A program made the position numbers and the translations under genes. DNA of 64,000 bases from Siphonodentalium dalli (Eukaryota > Mollusca > Scaphopoda > Gadilida > Siphonodentaliidae), in NCBI GenBank assembly GCA_032622095.1, contig CP136063.1, positions 36,990,106 through 37,054,105 on the forward strand, given 5' to 3'. The notes under the pieces were generated by a model. The model saw nothing but the letters and a program-made list of their open reading frames with translations. It did not search any database and was not told the DNA's origin. Positions within the stretch are counted from its first letter, which is position 1. Every line of letters begins with the position of its first letter. Below are positions 1-14,759 of the stretch, in pieces.

Positions 1-3000
1 CTCAACATACCCAGAAGCTGCACGTTGCATGGAGAATGATATATTGAGATGTCTCCCTAAGGTCAGATTATTTCAAGAATCTCCCTAATGTCGTTCATAT
101 TGTTAGGTATATGTGTATCATTACATGGTATTGGTTATAATAATTAAAGGCACGGGCGGCATTCGTTGCAGAAATATTCATATGTGTTCAAATCGCCACC
201 AACAGATGGAATATTAAAATATATATAGCTGTGTCGAGATGTCTCCCTAAGGTCGGATTATTTCATGAGTCTCCCTAATGTCGTTAATTTTGTTAGCTAT
301 ATATATATCTGTACACGGCATTGGTTATAATAATTAAAGACACGGGCGGCGTTCGTTGCAGAAATATTCATGTGTTCAAATCGCCACCATCAGAAGGAAT
401 ATTAAAAAATATACAGTTTGGTTCATATGCAAACATAATCAGCGTGTAAATAGTATATTGTCCTCAATGTGTACGATGGTTGTGTGAACAACAGCCTGCT
501 CGTGTTACGGAAGTTTTGGTTCTGTTTACATATCACAATGCAGTCATATTGGTTAATCTCACAAACATTACAAGAACGCTCTTCATTATTTCCATATAAG
601 AAAAACAGTAACAAACAACGCTCTTTATGCTTACCAAATCCGGATCTATACAAAAGCCAGGAAACGTAACGGTTTTTTCCTTTTGTTTGCACAACAAAGT
701 GAAAACAATTGACAATAACATACTGTTTATGCCATATTTCTGTATGATATAACAACAAATTCTGCCTATATGTTACTATTTCTGATTATGGCGGTTTTTG
801 AAGGAGATGAATATTTTAACAGCATACCCACCGCCAACACCACCCGTATCTTTAATATGAGTAATAAAATATTTTTTTTTTATTATTAATACCAATGCTC
901 TCACCATACCCAGAAGCTGCGCGTTGCATGGAAAATGATATATTGAGATGTCTCCCTAAGGTCGGATTATTTCAAGAGTCTCCCTAAGGTCGTAATGTCA
1001 TTAGCTATATGTATATCAGAACACGGCATTGGTTATAATAATTAAAGACACGGGCGGCGTTCGTTGCAGAAATATTCATGTGTTCAAATCGCCACCATTA
1101 GAAGGAATATTAAAATATATATAGTTTTGTTCATATGCAAACATAATCAGCGCGTAAATAGTATATTGTCCTCAATGTGTACGATGTTGTGTGAACAACA
1201 GCCTGCTCGTGTTACAGAAGTTATGCTTCTGTTTACATAACACAACGCAGTCATATTGGTTAATCTCACAAACATTACATGAACGCTCTTCATTATTTCC
1301 ATATAAGAAAAACAGTTACAATCAACGCTCTTTATGCTTACCATATCCGGATCTATACAAAAGCCAGGAAACGTAACGGTTTTTTCCTTTTGTTTGCACA
1401 ACAAAGTGAAAACAATTGACAATAACATACTGTTTATGCCATATTTCTGTATGATATAACAACAAATTCTGCCTATATGTTACTATTTCTGATTATGGCG
1501 GTTTTTGAAGGAGATGAATATTTTAACAGCATACCCACCGCCGAGACCGCCCGTATCTTTAATATGAGTAATAAAATATGGTTTTTTTATTAATACCAAT
1601 GCTCTCATCATACCCAGAAGCTGCGTGTTGCATGGGAAATGATATATTGAGATGCTCCCTAAGGTCGGATTATTTCAAGAGTCTCCCGAATGTCGTTTCA
1701 TGCTGTTAGGTATATGTATATCATTACATGGTATTGGTTATAATAATTAAAGGCACGGGCGGCGTTCGTTGCAGAACTATTCATATGTGTTCAAATCGCC
1801 ACCAACAGATGGAACATTAAAATATATATAGCTGTATCGAGATGTCTCCCTAAGGTCGGATTATTTCAAGAGTCTCCCTAATGTCGTTAATTTTGTTAGC
1901 TATATGTATATGTAACGTTTTTTGCTTTTGTTTACGTAACACATTTGACGGAGGTGAATATTTTAGTAGCATGCCCACCGCCGACACTGGTCGTATCTTT
2001 TATATAGCAATAAAATAATTTTTTTCCGATTTATACCAAATGCTCTCACCATACCCAGAAGCTCTGCGTTTCATAGAAAATGATATATCGAGATGTCTCG
2101 CCACCATCATATGGAATATTAAAGTATGTACAGTATTGTTCATATGCAAACATAATGAGGCGTAAATGGTGTATTGTGTAATAGTATACTGTCCCCAAGG
2201 TGTGCGATGATTGCCAACACCGCACGTATCTTTAATATAGCAATACAAGATGATTTTGTTTTATCAATAACAAATGCTCTCACCTTACCCAGAAGCTACG
2301 CATTGTATAGAAAATGATATATCGAGATGTCTCCCTAAGGTCGGATTATTTCAAGAGTCTCCATAAGGTCGGTAATGTTGTTAGCTATATGTATATGTAT
2401 ATCAGCACACGGCATTGTTTATAATAATTAAAGACACGGGCGGCGTTCGTTGCAGAAATATCCATGTGTTCAAATCGCCACCATCAGAAGGAATATTAAA
2501 ATATATATAGTTTTGTTCATATGCAAACATAATCAGCGCGTAAATAGTATATTGTTTTCAAGGTGTACGGTGGTTGTGTAAACAACAGCCTGCTCGTGTT
2601 ATAGAAGTTTTGCTTCTGTTTACATAACACAACGCAATCATATTGGTTAATCACACAAACATTATATAAACGCTCTTCATTATTTCCATATAAGAAAAAC
2701 AGTAACAAACAACGCTCTTTATGCTTACCATATCCGGATCTAAACAAAAGCCAGGAAACGTAACGGTTTTTTTCCTTGTGTTTGCACAAGAAAGTGAAAA
2801 CAATTGACAATAACATACTGTTTATGCCATATTTCTGTATGATATAACAAATTCTGCCTATATTTAACTTTTTATGTTTATGGCGGTTTTTGACGGAGAT
2901 GAATATTTTAACAGCATACCCACCACCAACACCGCCCGTATCTTTAATATGAGTAATAAAAGATTTTTTTGTATTATTAATACCAAATGCTCTCATCATA

Positions 3001-6000
3001 CCCAGAAGCTGCACGTTGCATGGAGAATGATATATTGAGATGTCTCCCTAAGGTCAGATTATTTCAAGAATCTCCCTAATGTCGTTCGTGTTGTTAGGTA
3101 TATGTATATCATTACATGGTATTGGTTATACTAATTAAAGGCACGGGTGGCGTTCGTTGCAGAAATATTCATATGTGTTCAAATCGCCACCAACAGATGG
3201 AATATTAAAATATATATAGCTGTGTCGAGATGTCTCCCTAAGGTCGGATTATTTCATGAGTCTCCCTAATGTCGTTAATTTTGTTAGCTATATATATATC
3301 TGTACACGGCATTGGTTATAATAATTAAAGACACGGGCGGCGTTCGTTGCAGTAATATTCATGTGTTCAAATCGCCACCATCAGAAGGAATATTAAAATA
3401 TTTATAGTTTTGTTCATATGCAAACATAATCAGCGTGTAAATAGTATATTGTCCTCAATGTGTACGATGGTTGTGTGAACAACAGCCTGCTCGTGTTACG
3501 GAAGTTTTGCTTCTGTTTACATATCAAAACGCAGTCATATTGGTTAATCTCACAAACATTACATGAACGCTCTTCATTATTTCCATATAATAAAAACAGT
3601 AACAAACAACGCTCTTTATGATTACCATATCCGGATCTATACAAAAGCCAGGAAACGTAACGGTTTTTTCCTTTTGTTTGCACAACAAAGTGAAAACAAT
3701 TGACAATAACATACTGTTTATGCCATATTTCTGTATGATATAACAACAAATTCTGCCTATATCAGCTGCCTATATGTTACTATTTCTGATTATGGCGGTT
3801 TTTGAAGGAGATGAATATTTTAACAGCATACCCACCGCCAACACCACCCGTATCTTTAATATGAGTAATAAAAGATGTTTTTTATTATTAATACCAATGC
3901 TCTCACCATACCCAGAAGCTGCGCGTTGCATGGAAAATGATATATTGAGATGTCTCCCTAAGGTCGGATATTTCAAGAGTCTCCCTAAGGTCGTAATGTC
4001 GTTAGCTATATGTATATCAGTACATGGCATTGGTTATAATAATTAAAGACACGGGCGGCGTTCGTTGCAGAAATATTCATGTGTTCAAATCGCCACCATT
4101 AGAAGGAATATTAAAATATATATAGTTTTGTTCATATGCAAACATAACCAGCGCGTAAATAGTATATTGTTTTCAAGGTGTACGATGGTTGTGTAAACAA
4201 CAGCCTGCTCGTGTTATATAAGTTTTGCTTCTGTTTACATATATATATATATAACACAACGCAATCATATTGGTTAATCACACAAACATTACATGAACGC
4301 TCTTCATTATTTCCATATAAGAAAAACAGTAACAAAGAATGCTCTTTATATGTTTACCATATCCGGATCTATACAAAAGCCAGGAAACGTAACGGTTTTT
4401 TCCTTTTGTTTGCACAACAAAGTGAAAACAATTGACAATAACATACTTTTTATGCCATATTTCTGTATGATATAACAACACATTCTGCCTATATTTTACT
4501 ATTTCTGTTTATAGCTGCTTTTGAAGGAGATGAATATGTTAACAACATACCCACCGCCAACACCGCCCGTATCTTTAATATGAGCAATAAAAGATGGGGT
4601 TTTTTATTAATACCAATGCTCTCACCATACACAAAAGCTGCGCGTTGCATGGAAAATGATATATTGAGATGTCTCCCTAAGGTCGGATTATTCCAAGAGT
4701 CTCCCGAATGTCGTGTCATGTTGTTAGGTATATGTATATCATTACATGGTATTGGTTATAATAATTAAAGGCACGGGCGGCGTTCGTTGCAGAACTATGC
4801 ATATGTCTTCAACTCGCCACCAACAGATGGAATATTAAAATATATATAGCTGTGTCGAGATGTCTCCCTATGGTCGAATTATTTCAAGAGTCTCTCTAAT
4901 GTCGTTAATTTTGTTAACTATATGTATATGTATATCAGTACATGGCATTGGTTATACTAATTAAAGACACGGGCGGCGTTCGTTGCAGAAATATTCATGT
5001 GCTCAAATCGCCACCATCAGAAGGAATATTAAAATATGTATAGTTGTGTTCATATGCAAACATAATTAGCGCGTAAATAGTATATTGTCCTCAATGTGTA
5101 CGATGTTGTGTGAACAACAGCCTGCTCGTGTTACAGAAGTTATGCTTCTGTTTACATAACACAACGCAGTCATATTGGTTAATCTCACAAACTTTACATG
5201 AACGCTCTTCATTATTTCCATATAAGAAAAACAGTAACAAAGAACGCTCTTTATGCTTACCATATCCGGATCTATACAAAAGCCAGGAAACGTAACGGTT
5301 TTTTCCTTTTGTTTGCACAACAAAGTGAAAACAATTGACAATAACATACTGTTTATGCCATATTTCTGTATGATATAACAACAAATTCTGCCTATATGTT
5401 ACTATTTCTGATTATGGCGGTTTTTGAAGGAGATTAATATTTTAACAGAATACCCACCGCCAACACCACCCGTATCTTTAATATGAGTAATAAAAGATGT
5501 TTTTTTTATTATTAATACCAATGCTCTCACCATACACAGAAGCTGCGCGTTGCATGGAAAATGATATATTGAGATGTCTCCCTAAGGTCGGATTATTTCA
5601 AGAGTCTCCCTAAGGTCGTAATGTCGTTAGCTATATGTATATCAGTACACGGCATTGGTTATAATAATTAAAGACACGGGCGGCGTTCGTTGCAGAAATA
5701 TTCATGTGTTCAAATCGCCACCATTAGAAGGAATATTAAAATATATATAGTTTTGTTCATATGCAAACATAATCAGCGCGTAAATAGTATATTGTCCTCA
5801 ATGTGTACGATGTTGTGTGAACAACAGCCTGCTCGTGTTACAGAAGTTATGCTTCTGTTTACATAACACAACGCAGTCATATTGGTTAATCTCACAAACA
5901 TTACATGAACGCTCTTCATTATTTCCATATAAGAAAAACAGTAACAAACAACGCTCTTTATGCTTACCATATCCGGATCTATACAAAAGCCAGGAAACGT

Positions 6001-9000
6001 AACGGTTTTTTCCTTTTGTTTGCACAACAAAGTGAAAACAATTGACAATAACATACTGTTTATGCCATATTTCTGTATGATATAACAACAAATTCTGCCT
6101 ATATGTTACTATTTCTGATTATGGCGGTTTTTGAAGGAGATGAATATTTTAACAGCATACCCACCGCCGACACCGCCCGTATCTTTAATATGAGTAATAA
6201 AAGATGTTTTTTTTATTAATACCAATGCTCTCATCATACCCAGAAGCTGCGTGTTGCATGGGAAATGATATATTGAGATGCTCCCTAAGGTCGGATTATT
6301 TCAAGAGTCTCCCGAATGTCGTTTCATGCTGTTAGGTATATGTATATCATTACATGGTATTGGTTATAATAAGTAAAGGCACGGGCGGCGTTCGTTGCAG
6401 AACAACTATTCATATGTGTTCAAATCGCCACCAACAGATGGAACATTAAAATATATATAGCTGTATCGAGATGTCTCCCTAAGGTCGGATTATTTCAAGA
6501 GTCTCCCTAATGTCGTTAATTTTGTTAGCTATATGTATATGTAACGTTTTTTGCTTTTGTTTACGTAACACATTTGACGGAGGTGAATATTTTAGTAGCA
6601 TGCCCACCGCCGACACTGGTCGTATCTTTTATATAGCAATAAAATATTTTTTTCTCCGATTTATACCAAATGCTCTCACCATACCCAGAAGCTCTGCGTT
6701 TCATAGAAAATGATATATCGAGATGTCTCGCCACCAACATATGGAATATTAAAGTATGTACAGTATTGTTCATATGCAAACATAATGAGGCGTAAATGGT
6801 GTATTGTGTAATAGTATACTGTCCCCAAGGTGTGCGATGATTGCCAACACCGCACGTATCTTTAATATAGCAATAAAAGATGTTTTTGTTTTATCAATAA
6901 CAAATGCTCTCACCTTACCCAGAAGCTACGCATTGTATAGAAAATGATATATCGAGATGTCTCCCTAAGGTCGGATTATTTCAAGAGTCTCCATAAGGTC
7001 GGTAATGTTGTTAGCTATATGTATATGTATATCAGCACACGGCATTGGTTATAATAATTAAAGACACGGGCGGCGTTCGTTGCAGAAATATCCATGTGTT
7101 CAAATCGCCACCATCAGAAGGAATATTAAAATATATATAGTTTTGTTCATATGCAAACATAATCAGCGCGTAAATAGTATATTGTTTTCAAGGTGTACAG
7201 TGGTTGTGTAAACAACAGCCTGCTCGTGTTATAGAAGTTTTGCTTCTGTTTACATAACACAACGCAATCATATTGGTTAATCACACAAACATTATATAAA
7301 CGCTCTTCATTATTTCCATATAAGAAAAACAGTAACAAAGAACGCTCTTTATGCTTACCATATCCGGATCTAAACAAAAGCCAGGAAACGTAACGGTTTT
7401 TGTCCTTGTGTTTGCACAAGAAAGTGAAAACAATTGACAATAACATACTGTTTATGCCATATTTCGGTATGATATAACAACAAATTCTGCCTATATTTTA
7501 CTTTTTATGTTAATGGCGGTTTTTGACGGAGATGAATATTTTAACAGCATACCCACCACCAACACTGCCCGTATCTTTAATATGAGTAATAAAAGATTTT
7601 TTTGTATTATTAATACCAAATGCTCTCAACATACCCAGAAGCTGCACGTTGCATGGAGAATGATATATTGAGATGTCTCCCTAAGGTCAGATTATTTCAA
7701 GAATCTCCCTAATGTCGTTCATGTTGTTAGGTATATGTGTATCATTACATGGTATTGGTTATAATAATTAAAGGTACGGGCGGCGTTCGCTGCAGAAATA
7801 TTCATATGTGTTCAAATCGCCACCAACAGATGGAATATTAAAATATATATAGCTGTGTCGACATGTCTCCCTAAGGTCGGATTATTTCATGAGTCTCCCT
7901 AATGTCGTTAATTTTGTTAGCTATATATATATCTGTACACGGCATTGGTTATAATAATTAAAGACACGGGCGGCATTCGTTGCAGAAATATTCATGTGTT
8001 CAAATCGCCACCATCCGAAGGAATATTAAAATATATATAGTTTTGTTCATATATTAGCTATATGTATATGTATATCAGTACATGGCATTGGTTATAACAA
8101 TTAAAGGCACGGGCGGCGTTCGTTGCAGAAATATTCATATGTGTTCAAATCGCCACCAACAGATGGAATATTAAAATATATATAGCTGTGTCGAGATGTC
8201 TCCCTAAGGTCGGATTATTTCAAGAGTCTCCCTAATGTCGTTAATTTTGTTAGCTATATGTAGTATATGTATATCAGTACACGGCATTGGTTATAATAAT
8301 TAAAGACACGGGCGGCGTTCGTTGCAGAAATATGCATGTGTTCAAATCGCCACCATCAGAAGGAATATTAAAATATATATAGTTGTGTTCATATGCAAAC
8401 ATAATCAGCGCGTAAATAACATATTGTCCTCAAGGTGTACGATGGTTGTGTGAACAACAGCCTGCTCGTGCTACAGAAGTTTTGCTTCTGTTTACATAAC
8501 ACAGCGCAGTCATATTGGTTAATCTCACAAACATTACATGAACGCTCTTCATTATTTCCATACAATAAAAACAGTAACAAACAACGCTCTTTATGCTTAC
8601 CATATCCGGATCTATACAAAAGCCAGGAAACGTAACGGTTTTTTCCTTTTGTTTGCACAACAAAGTGAAAACAATTGACAATAACATACTGTTTATGCCA
8701 TATTTCTGTATGATATAACAACACATTCTGCCTATATTTTACTATTTCTGTTTATGTCGGTTTTTGAAGGAGATGAATATTTTAACAGCATACCCACCGC
8801 CAACACCGCCCGTATCTTTAATATGAGTAATAAAAGATTTTTGTTTTATTAATACCAATGCTCTCACCATACACAGAAGCTGCGCGTTGCATGGAAAATG
8901 ATATATTGAGATGTCTCCCAAATGTCGTTTCATGTTGATAGGTATATGTATATCATTACATGGTATTGATTATAATAATTAAAGGCACGGGCGGCGTTCG

Positions 9001-12000
9001 TAGCAGAACTATTCATATGTGTTCAAATCGCCACCAACAGATGGAATATTAAAATATATATAGCTGTGTCGAGATGTCTCCCTAAGGTCGGATTATTTCA
9101 AGAGTCTCCCTAATGTCGTTAATTTTGTTAGCTATATGTATATGTATATCAGTACATGGCATTGGTTATAATAATTAAAGGCACGGGCGGTGTTCGTTGC
9201 AGAAATATTAATATGTGGTCAAATCGACACCATCAGAAGGAATATTAAAATATATATAGTTTTGTTCATATGCAAACATAATCAGCGTGTAAATAGTATA
9301 TTGTCCTCAATGTGTACGATGGTTGTGTGAACAACAGCCTGTTCGTGTTACGGAAGTTTTGCTTCTGTTTACATAACACAACGCAATCATATTGGTTAAT
9401 CACACAAACATTATATAAACGCTCTTCATTATTTCCATATAAGAAAAACAGTAACAAACAACGCTCTTTATGCTTACCATATCCGGATCTAAACAAAAGC
9501 CAGGAAACGTAACGGTTTTTTTCCTTGTGTTTGCACAAGAAAGTGAAAACAATTGACAATAACATACTGTTTATGCCATATTTCGGTATGATATAACAAC
9601 AAATTCTGCCTATATTTTACTTTTTATGTTAATGGCGGTTTTTGACGGAGATGAATATTTTAACAGCATACCCACCACCAACACTGCCCGTATCTTTAAT
9701 ATGAGTAATAAAAGATTTTTTTGTATTATTAATACCAAATGCTCTCAACATACCCAGAAGCTGCACGTTGCATGGAGAATGATATATTGAGATGTCTCCC
9801 TAAGATCAGATTATTTCAAGAATCTCCCTAATGTCGTTCATGTTGTTAGGTATATGTGTATCATTACATGGTATTGGTTATAATAATTAAAGGCACGGGC
9901 GGCGTTCGTTGCAGAAATATTCATATGTGTTCAAATCGCCACCAACAGATGGAATATTAAAATATATATAGCTGTGTCGAGATGTCTCCCTAAGGTCGGT
10001 TTATTTCATGAGTCTCCCTAATGTCGTTAATTTTGTTAGCTATATATATATCTGTACACGGCATTGGTTATAATAATTAAAGACACGGGCGGCATTCGTT
10101 GCAGAAATATTCATGTGTTCAAATCGCCACCATCAGAAGGAATATTAAAAAATATATAGTTTTGTTCATTTATTAGCTATATGTATATGTATATCAGTAC
10201 ATGGCATTGGTTATAATAATTAAAGGCACGGGCGGCGTTCGTTGCAGAAATATTCATGTGCTCAAATCGCCACCATCAGAAGGAATATTAAAAGATGTAT
10301 AGGTGTGTTCATATGCAAACATAATCAGCGCGTAAATAGTATATTGTCCTCAATGTGTACGATGTTGTGTGAACAACAGCCTGCTCGTGTTACAGAAGTT
10401 ATGCTTCTGTTTACATAACACAACGCAGTCATATTGGTTAATCTCACAAACATTACATGAACGCTCTTCATTATTTCCATATAAGAAAAACAGTAACAGA
10501 TGGAACATTAAAATATATATAGCTGTATCGAGATGTCTCCCTAAGGTCGGATTATTTCAAGAGTCTCCCTAATGTCGTTAATTTTGTTAGCTATATGTAT
10601 ATGTAACGTTTTTTGCTTTTGTTTACGTAACACATTTGACGGAGGTGAATATTTTAGTAGCATGCCCACCGCCGACACTGGTCGTATCTTTTATATAGCA
10701 ATAAAATATTGTTTTCTCCGATTTATACCAAATGCTCTCACCATACACAGAAGCTCTGCGTTTCATAGAAAATGATATATCGAGATGTCTCGCCACCAAC
10801 ATATGGAATATTAAAGTATGTACAGTATTGTTCATATGCAAACATAATGAGGCGTAAATGGTGTATTGTGTAATAGTATACTGTCCCCAAGGTGTGCGAT
10901 GATTGCCAACACCGCACGTATCTTTAATATAGCAATAAAAGATGTTTTTGTTTTATCAATAACAAATGCTCTCACCTTACCCAGAAGCTACGCATTGTAT
11001 AGAAAATGATATATCGAGATGTCTCCCTAAGGTCGGATTATTTCAAGAGTCTCCATAAGGTCGGTAATGTTGTTAGCTATATGTATATGTATATCAGCAC
11101 ACGGCATTGGTTATAATAATTAAAGACACGGGCGGCGTTCGTTGCAGAAATATCCATGTGTTCAAATCGCCACCATCAGAAGGAATATTAAAATATATAT
11201 AGTTTTGTTCATATGCAAACATAATCAGCGCGTAAATAGTATATTGTTTTCAAGGTGTACGGTGGTTGTGTAAACAACAGCCTGCTCGTGTTATAGAAGT
11301 TTTGCTTCTGTTTACATAACACAACGCAATCATATTGGTTAATCACACAAACATTATATAAACGCTCTTCATTATTTCCATATAAGAAAAACAGTAACAA
11401 ACAACGCTCTTTATGCTTACCATATCCGGATCTAAACAAAAGCCAGGAAACGTAACGGTTTTTTTCCTTGTGTTTGCACAAGAAAGTGAAAACAATTGAC
11501 AATAACATACTGTTTATGCCATATTTCTGTATGATATAACAACAAATTCTGCCTATATTTAACTTTTTATGTTTATGGCGGTTTTTGACGCAGATGAATA
11601 TTTTAACCGCATACCCACCGCCAACACCGCCCGTATCTTTAATATGAGCAATAAAATATTTTTTTTATTATTAATACCAAATGCTCTCAACATACCCAGA
11701 AGCTGCACGTTGCATGGAGAATGATATATTGAGATGTCTCCCTAAGGTCAGATTATTTCAAGAATCTCCCTAATGTCGTTCATGTTGTTAGGTATATGTA
11801 TATCATTACATGGTATTGGTTATAACAATTAAAGGCACGGGCGGCGTTCGTTGCAGAAATATTCATATGTGTTCAAATCGCCACCAACAGATGGAATATT
11901 AAAATATATATAGCTGTGTCGAGATGTCTCCCTAAGGTCGGATTATTTCAAGAGTCTCCCTAATGTCGTTAATTTTGTTAGCTATATGTAGTATATGTAT

Positions 12001-14755
12001 ATCAGTACACGGCATTGGTTATAATAATTAAAGACACGGGCGGCGTTCGTTGCAGAAATATGCATGTGTTCAAATCGCCACCATCAGAAGGAATATTAAA
12101 ATATATATAGTTGTGTTCATATGCAAACATAATCAGCGCGTAAATAACATATTGTCCTCAAGGTGTACGATGGTTGTGTGAACAACAGCCTGCTCGTGCT
12201 ACAGAAGTTTTGCTTCTGTTTACATAACACAGCGCAGTCATATTGGTTAATCTCACAAACATTACATGAACGCTCTTCATTATTTCCATATAATAAAAAC
12301 AGTAACAAACAACGCTCTTTATGCTTACCATATCCGGATCTATACAAAAGCCAGGAAACATAACGGTTTTTTCCTTTTGTTTGCACAACAAAGTGAAAAC
12401 AATTGACAATAACATACTGTTTATGCCATATTTCTGTATGATATAACAACACATTCTGCCTATATTTTACTATTTCTGTTTATGTCGGTTTTTGAAGGAG
12501 ATGAATATTTTAACAGCATACCCACCGCCAACACCGCCCGTATCTTTAATATGAGTAATAAAAGATTTTTGTTTTATTAATACCAATGCTCTCACCATAC
12601 CCAGAAGCTGCGCGTTGCATGGAAAATGATATATTGAGATGTCTACCTACGGTCGGATTATTCCAAGAGTCTCCCGAATGTCGTTTCATGTTGTTAGGTA
12701 TATGTATATCATTACATGGTATTGATTATAATAATTAAAGGCACGGGCGGCGTTCGTAGCAGAACTATTCATATGTGTTCAAATCGCCACCAACAGATGG
12801 AATATTAAAATATATATAGCTGTGTCGAGATGTCTCCCTAAGGTCGGATTATTTCAAGAGTCTCCCTAATGTCGTTAATTTTGTTAGCTATATGTATATG
12901 TATATCAGTACATGGCATTGGTTATAATAATTAAAGGCACGGGCGGTGTTCGTTGCAGAAATATTAATATGTGGTCAAATCGACACCATCAGAAGGAATA
13001 TTAAAATATATATAGTTTTGTTCATATGCAAACATAATCAGCGTGTAAATAGTATATTGTCCTCAATGTGTACGATGGTTGTGTGAACAACAGCCTGTTC
13101 GTGTTACGGAAGTTTTGCTTCTGTTTACATAACACAACGCAATCATATTGGTTAATCACACAAACATTATATAAACGCTCTTCATTATTTCCATATAAGA
13201 AAATCAGTAATAAACAACGCTCTTTATGCTTACCATATCCGGATCTAAACAAAAGCCAGGAAACGTAACGGTTTTTTTTCTTGTGTTTGCACAACAAAGT
13301 AAAAACAATTGACAATAACATACTGTTTATGCCATATTTCTGTATGATATAACAACAAATTCTGCCTATATTTTACTATTTCTGTTTATGGCGGTTTTTG
13401 ACGGAGATGAATATCTTAACAGCATACCCACCGCCAACACCGCCCGTATCTTTAATATGAGCAAAAAACAGATTTTTTTATTATTATTAATACCAAATGC
13501 TCTCAACATACCCAGAAGCTGCACGTTGCATGGAAAATGATATATTGAGATGTCTCCCTAAGGTCAGATTATTTCAAGAATCTCCCTAATGTCGTTCATG
13601 TTGTTAGGTATATGTATATCATTACATGGTATTGGTTATAATAATTAAAGGCACGGGCGCGTTCGTTGCAGAAATATTCATATGTGTTCAAATCGCCACC
13701 AAGAGATGGATTATTAAAATATATATAGCTGTGTCGAGATGTCTCCCTAAGGTCGGATTATTTCACGAGTCTCCCTAATGTCGTTAATTTTGTTAGCTAT
13801 ATGTATATGTATATCAGTACACGGCATTGGTTATAATAATTAAAGACACGGGCGGCGTTCGTTGCAGAAATATTCATGTGTTCAAATCGCCACCATCAGA
13901 AGAAATATTAAAATATATATAGTTTTGTTCATATGCAAACATAATCAGCGCGTAAATAGTATATTGTCCTCAATGTGTACGGTGGTTGTGTGAACAACAG
14001 CCTGCTCGTGTTACGGAAGTTTTGCTTCTGTTTACATAGCACAAGGCAGTCATATTGGTTAATCTCACAAACATTACATGAACGCTCTTCATTATTTCCA
14101 TATAAGAAAAACAGTAATAAAGAACGCTCTTTATGCTTACCATATCCGGATCTATACAAAACCCAGGAAACGTAACGGTTTTTTCTTCTTTTTGTTTGCA
14201 CAACAAAGTGAAAACAATTGACAATAACATACTGTTTATGCCATATTTTTGTATGATATAACAACAAATTCTGCCTATATTTGACTATTTCTGTTTATGG
14301 CTGTTTTTGACGGAGATGAATATTTTAACAGCATACCCAACACCGCCCGTATCTTTAATATATCTGAGCAATAAAAGATGTTTTTTTTATTATTATTAAT
14401 ACAAAATGCTCTCAACATACCCAGAAGCTGCGCGTTGCATGGAAAATGATATATTGAGATGTCTCCCTAAGGTCGGATTATTTCAAGAGTCTCCCTAATG
14501 TCGTTCATGTTGTTAGGTATATGTATATAATTACATGGTATTGGTTATAATAATTATTATAAATATTCATATGTGTTCAAATCGCCACCAACAGATGGAA
14601 TATTAAAAATATATATAGCTGTGTCGAGATGTCTCCCTAAGGTCGGATTATTTCAAGAGTCTCCCTAAGGTTTATGGCTGTTTTTGACGGAGGTGAATAT
14701 TTTAACAGCATATACCCACCGCCAACGCCGCCCGTATCTTTAATATAGCAATAAA
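1..14755. repeat. Tandem/nested array of TTAA-bounded MITE units, ~0.7-kb period
   Basis: The whole stretch repeats one module. A left end reading TTAAAGRCACGGGCGGCGTT is followed by TGCAGAAATATTCATRTG, a body of about 520 bp, a right end ACACCGCCCGTATCTTTAA, then a spacer of about 185 bp containing GAGATGTCTCCCTAAGGTCG and CACGGCATTGGTTATAATAA. Full modules can be measured at 334-855, 1042-1562, 2428-2947, 3325-3859, 4043-4578, 4961-5481 and 5668-6188. Successive left ends at 334 and 1042 are 708 bp apart. Short modules holding only the first ~90 bp of the left arm (for example 144-230 and 4765-4860) alternate with full ones, giving a higher-order pattern. The array is open at the left window edge and stops just after a right end at 14740-14743. 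The ends resemble piggyBac-type inverted termini with a TTAA target site; that assignment is inference from the target motif and from the related copies beside the transposase at 37959. Small ORFs on both strands are by-products of the repeat. Confidence 0.9.
334..855. mobile_element. Representative full-length MITE unit of the array
   Basis: This 522-bp unit begins TTAAAGACACGGGCGGCG and ends CCGTATCTTTAA. The reverse complement of the right end (TTAAAGATACGGG...) matches the left end in all but a few of its first 15 bases, so these are short terminal inverted repeats including the TTAA. Both ends also carry an inner AATATTCAT motif about 25-45 bp from the tip. The interior holds the repeated CGCTCTTCATTATTTCCATATAAG and AACGCTCTTTATG segments, which are roughly inverted with respect to each other. 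No coding capacity is seen. It is listed as the reference copy against which the diverged copies at 36784-37237 and 39879-40430 were aligned by eye. Confidence 0.75.
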
Positions 14756-14759
14756 CAGT

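Noticed and set aside
423-14267. Many ORFs of 60-165 codons on both strands in the array, with recurring CWLLYRSGYGKHKER-like and SLCLPYPDLYKSQET-like products
   Set aside because: They follow the MITE period, occur on both strands over the same DNA, and are repeatedly broken or shifted between units. Their similarity is that of the repeat DNA, not of a protein under selection.
14-14700. A CRISPR-like array in the first 14.7 kb
   Set aside because: The period is about 700 bp with conserved spacers, and units carry transposon ends. This is not a 25-40-bp repeat with unique spacers, and the genome is eukaryotic.
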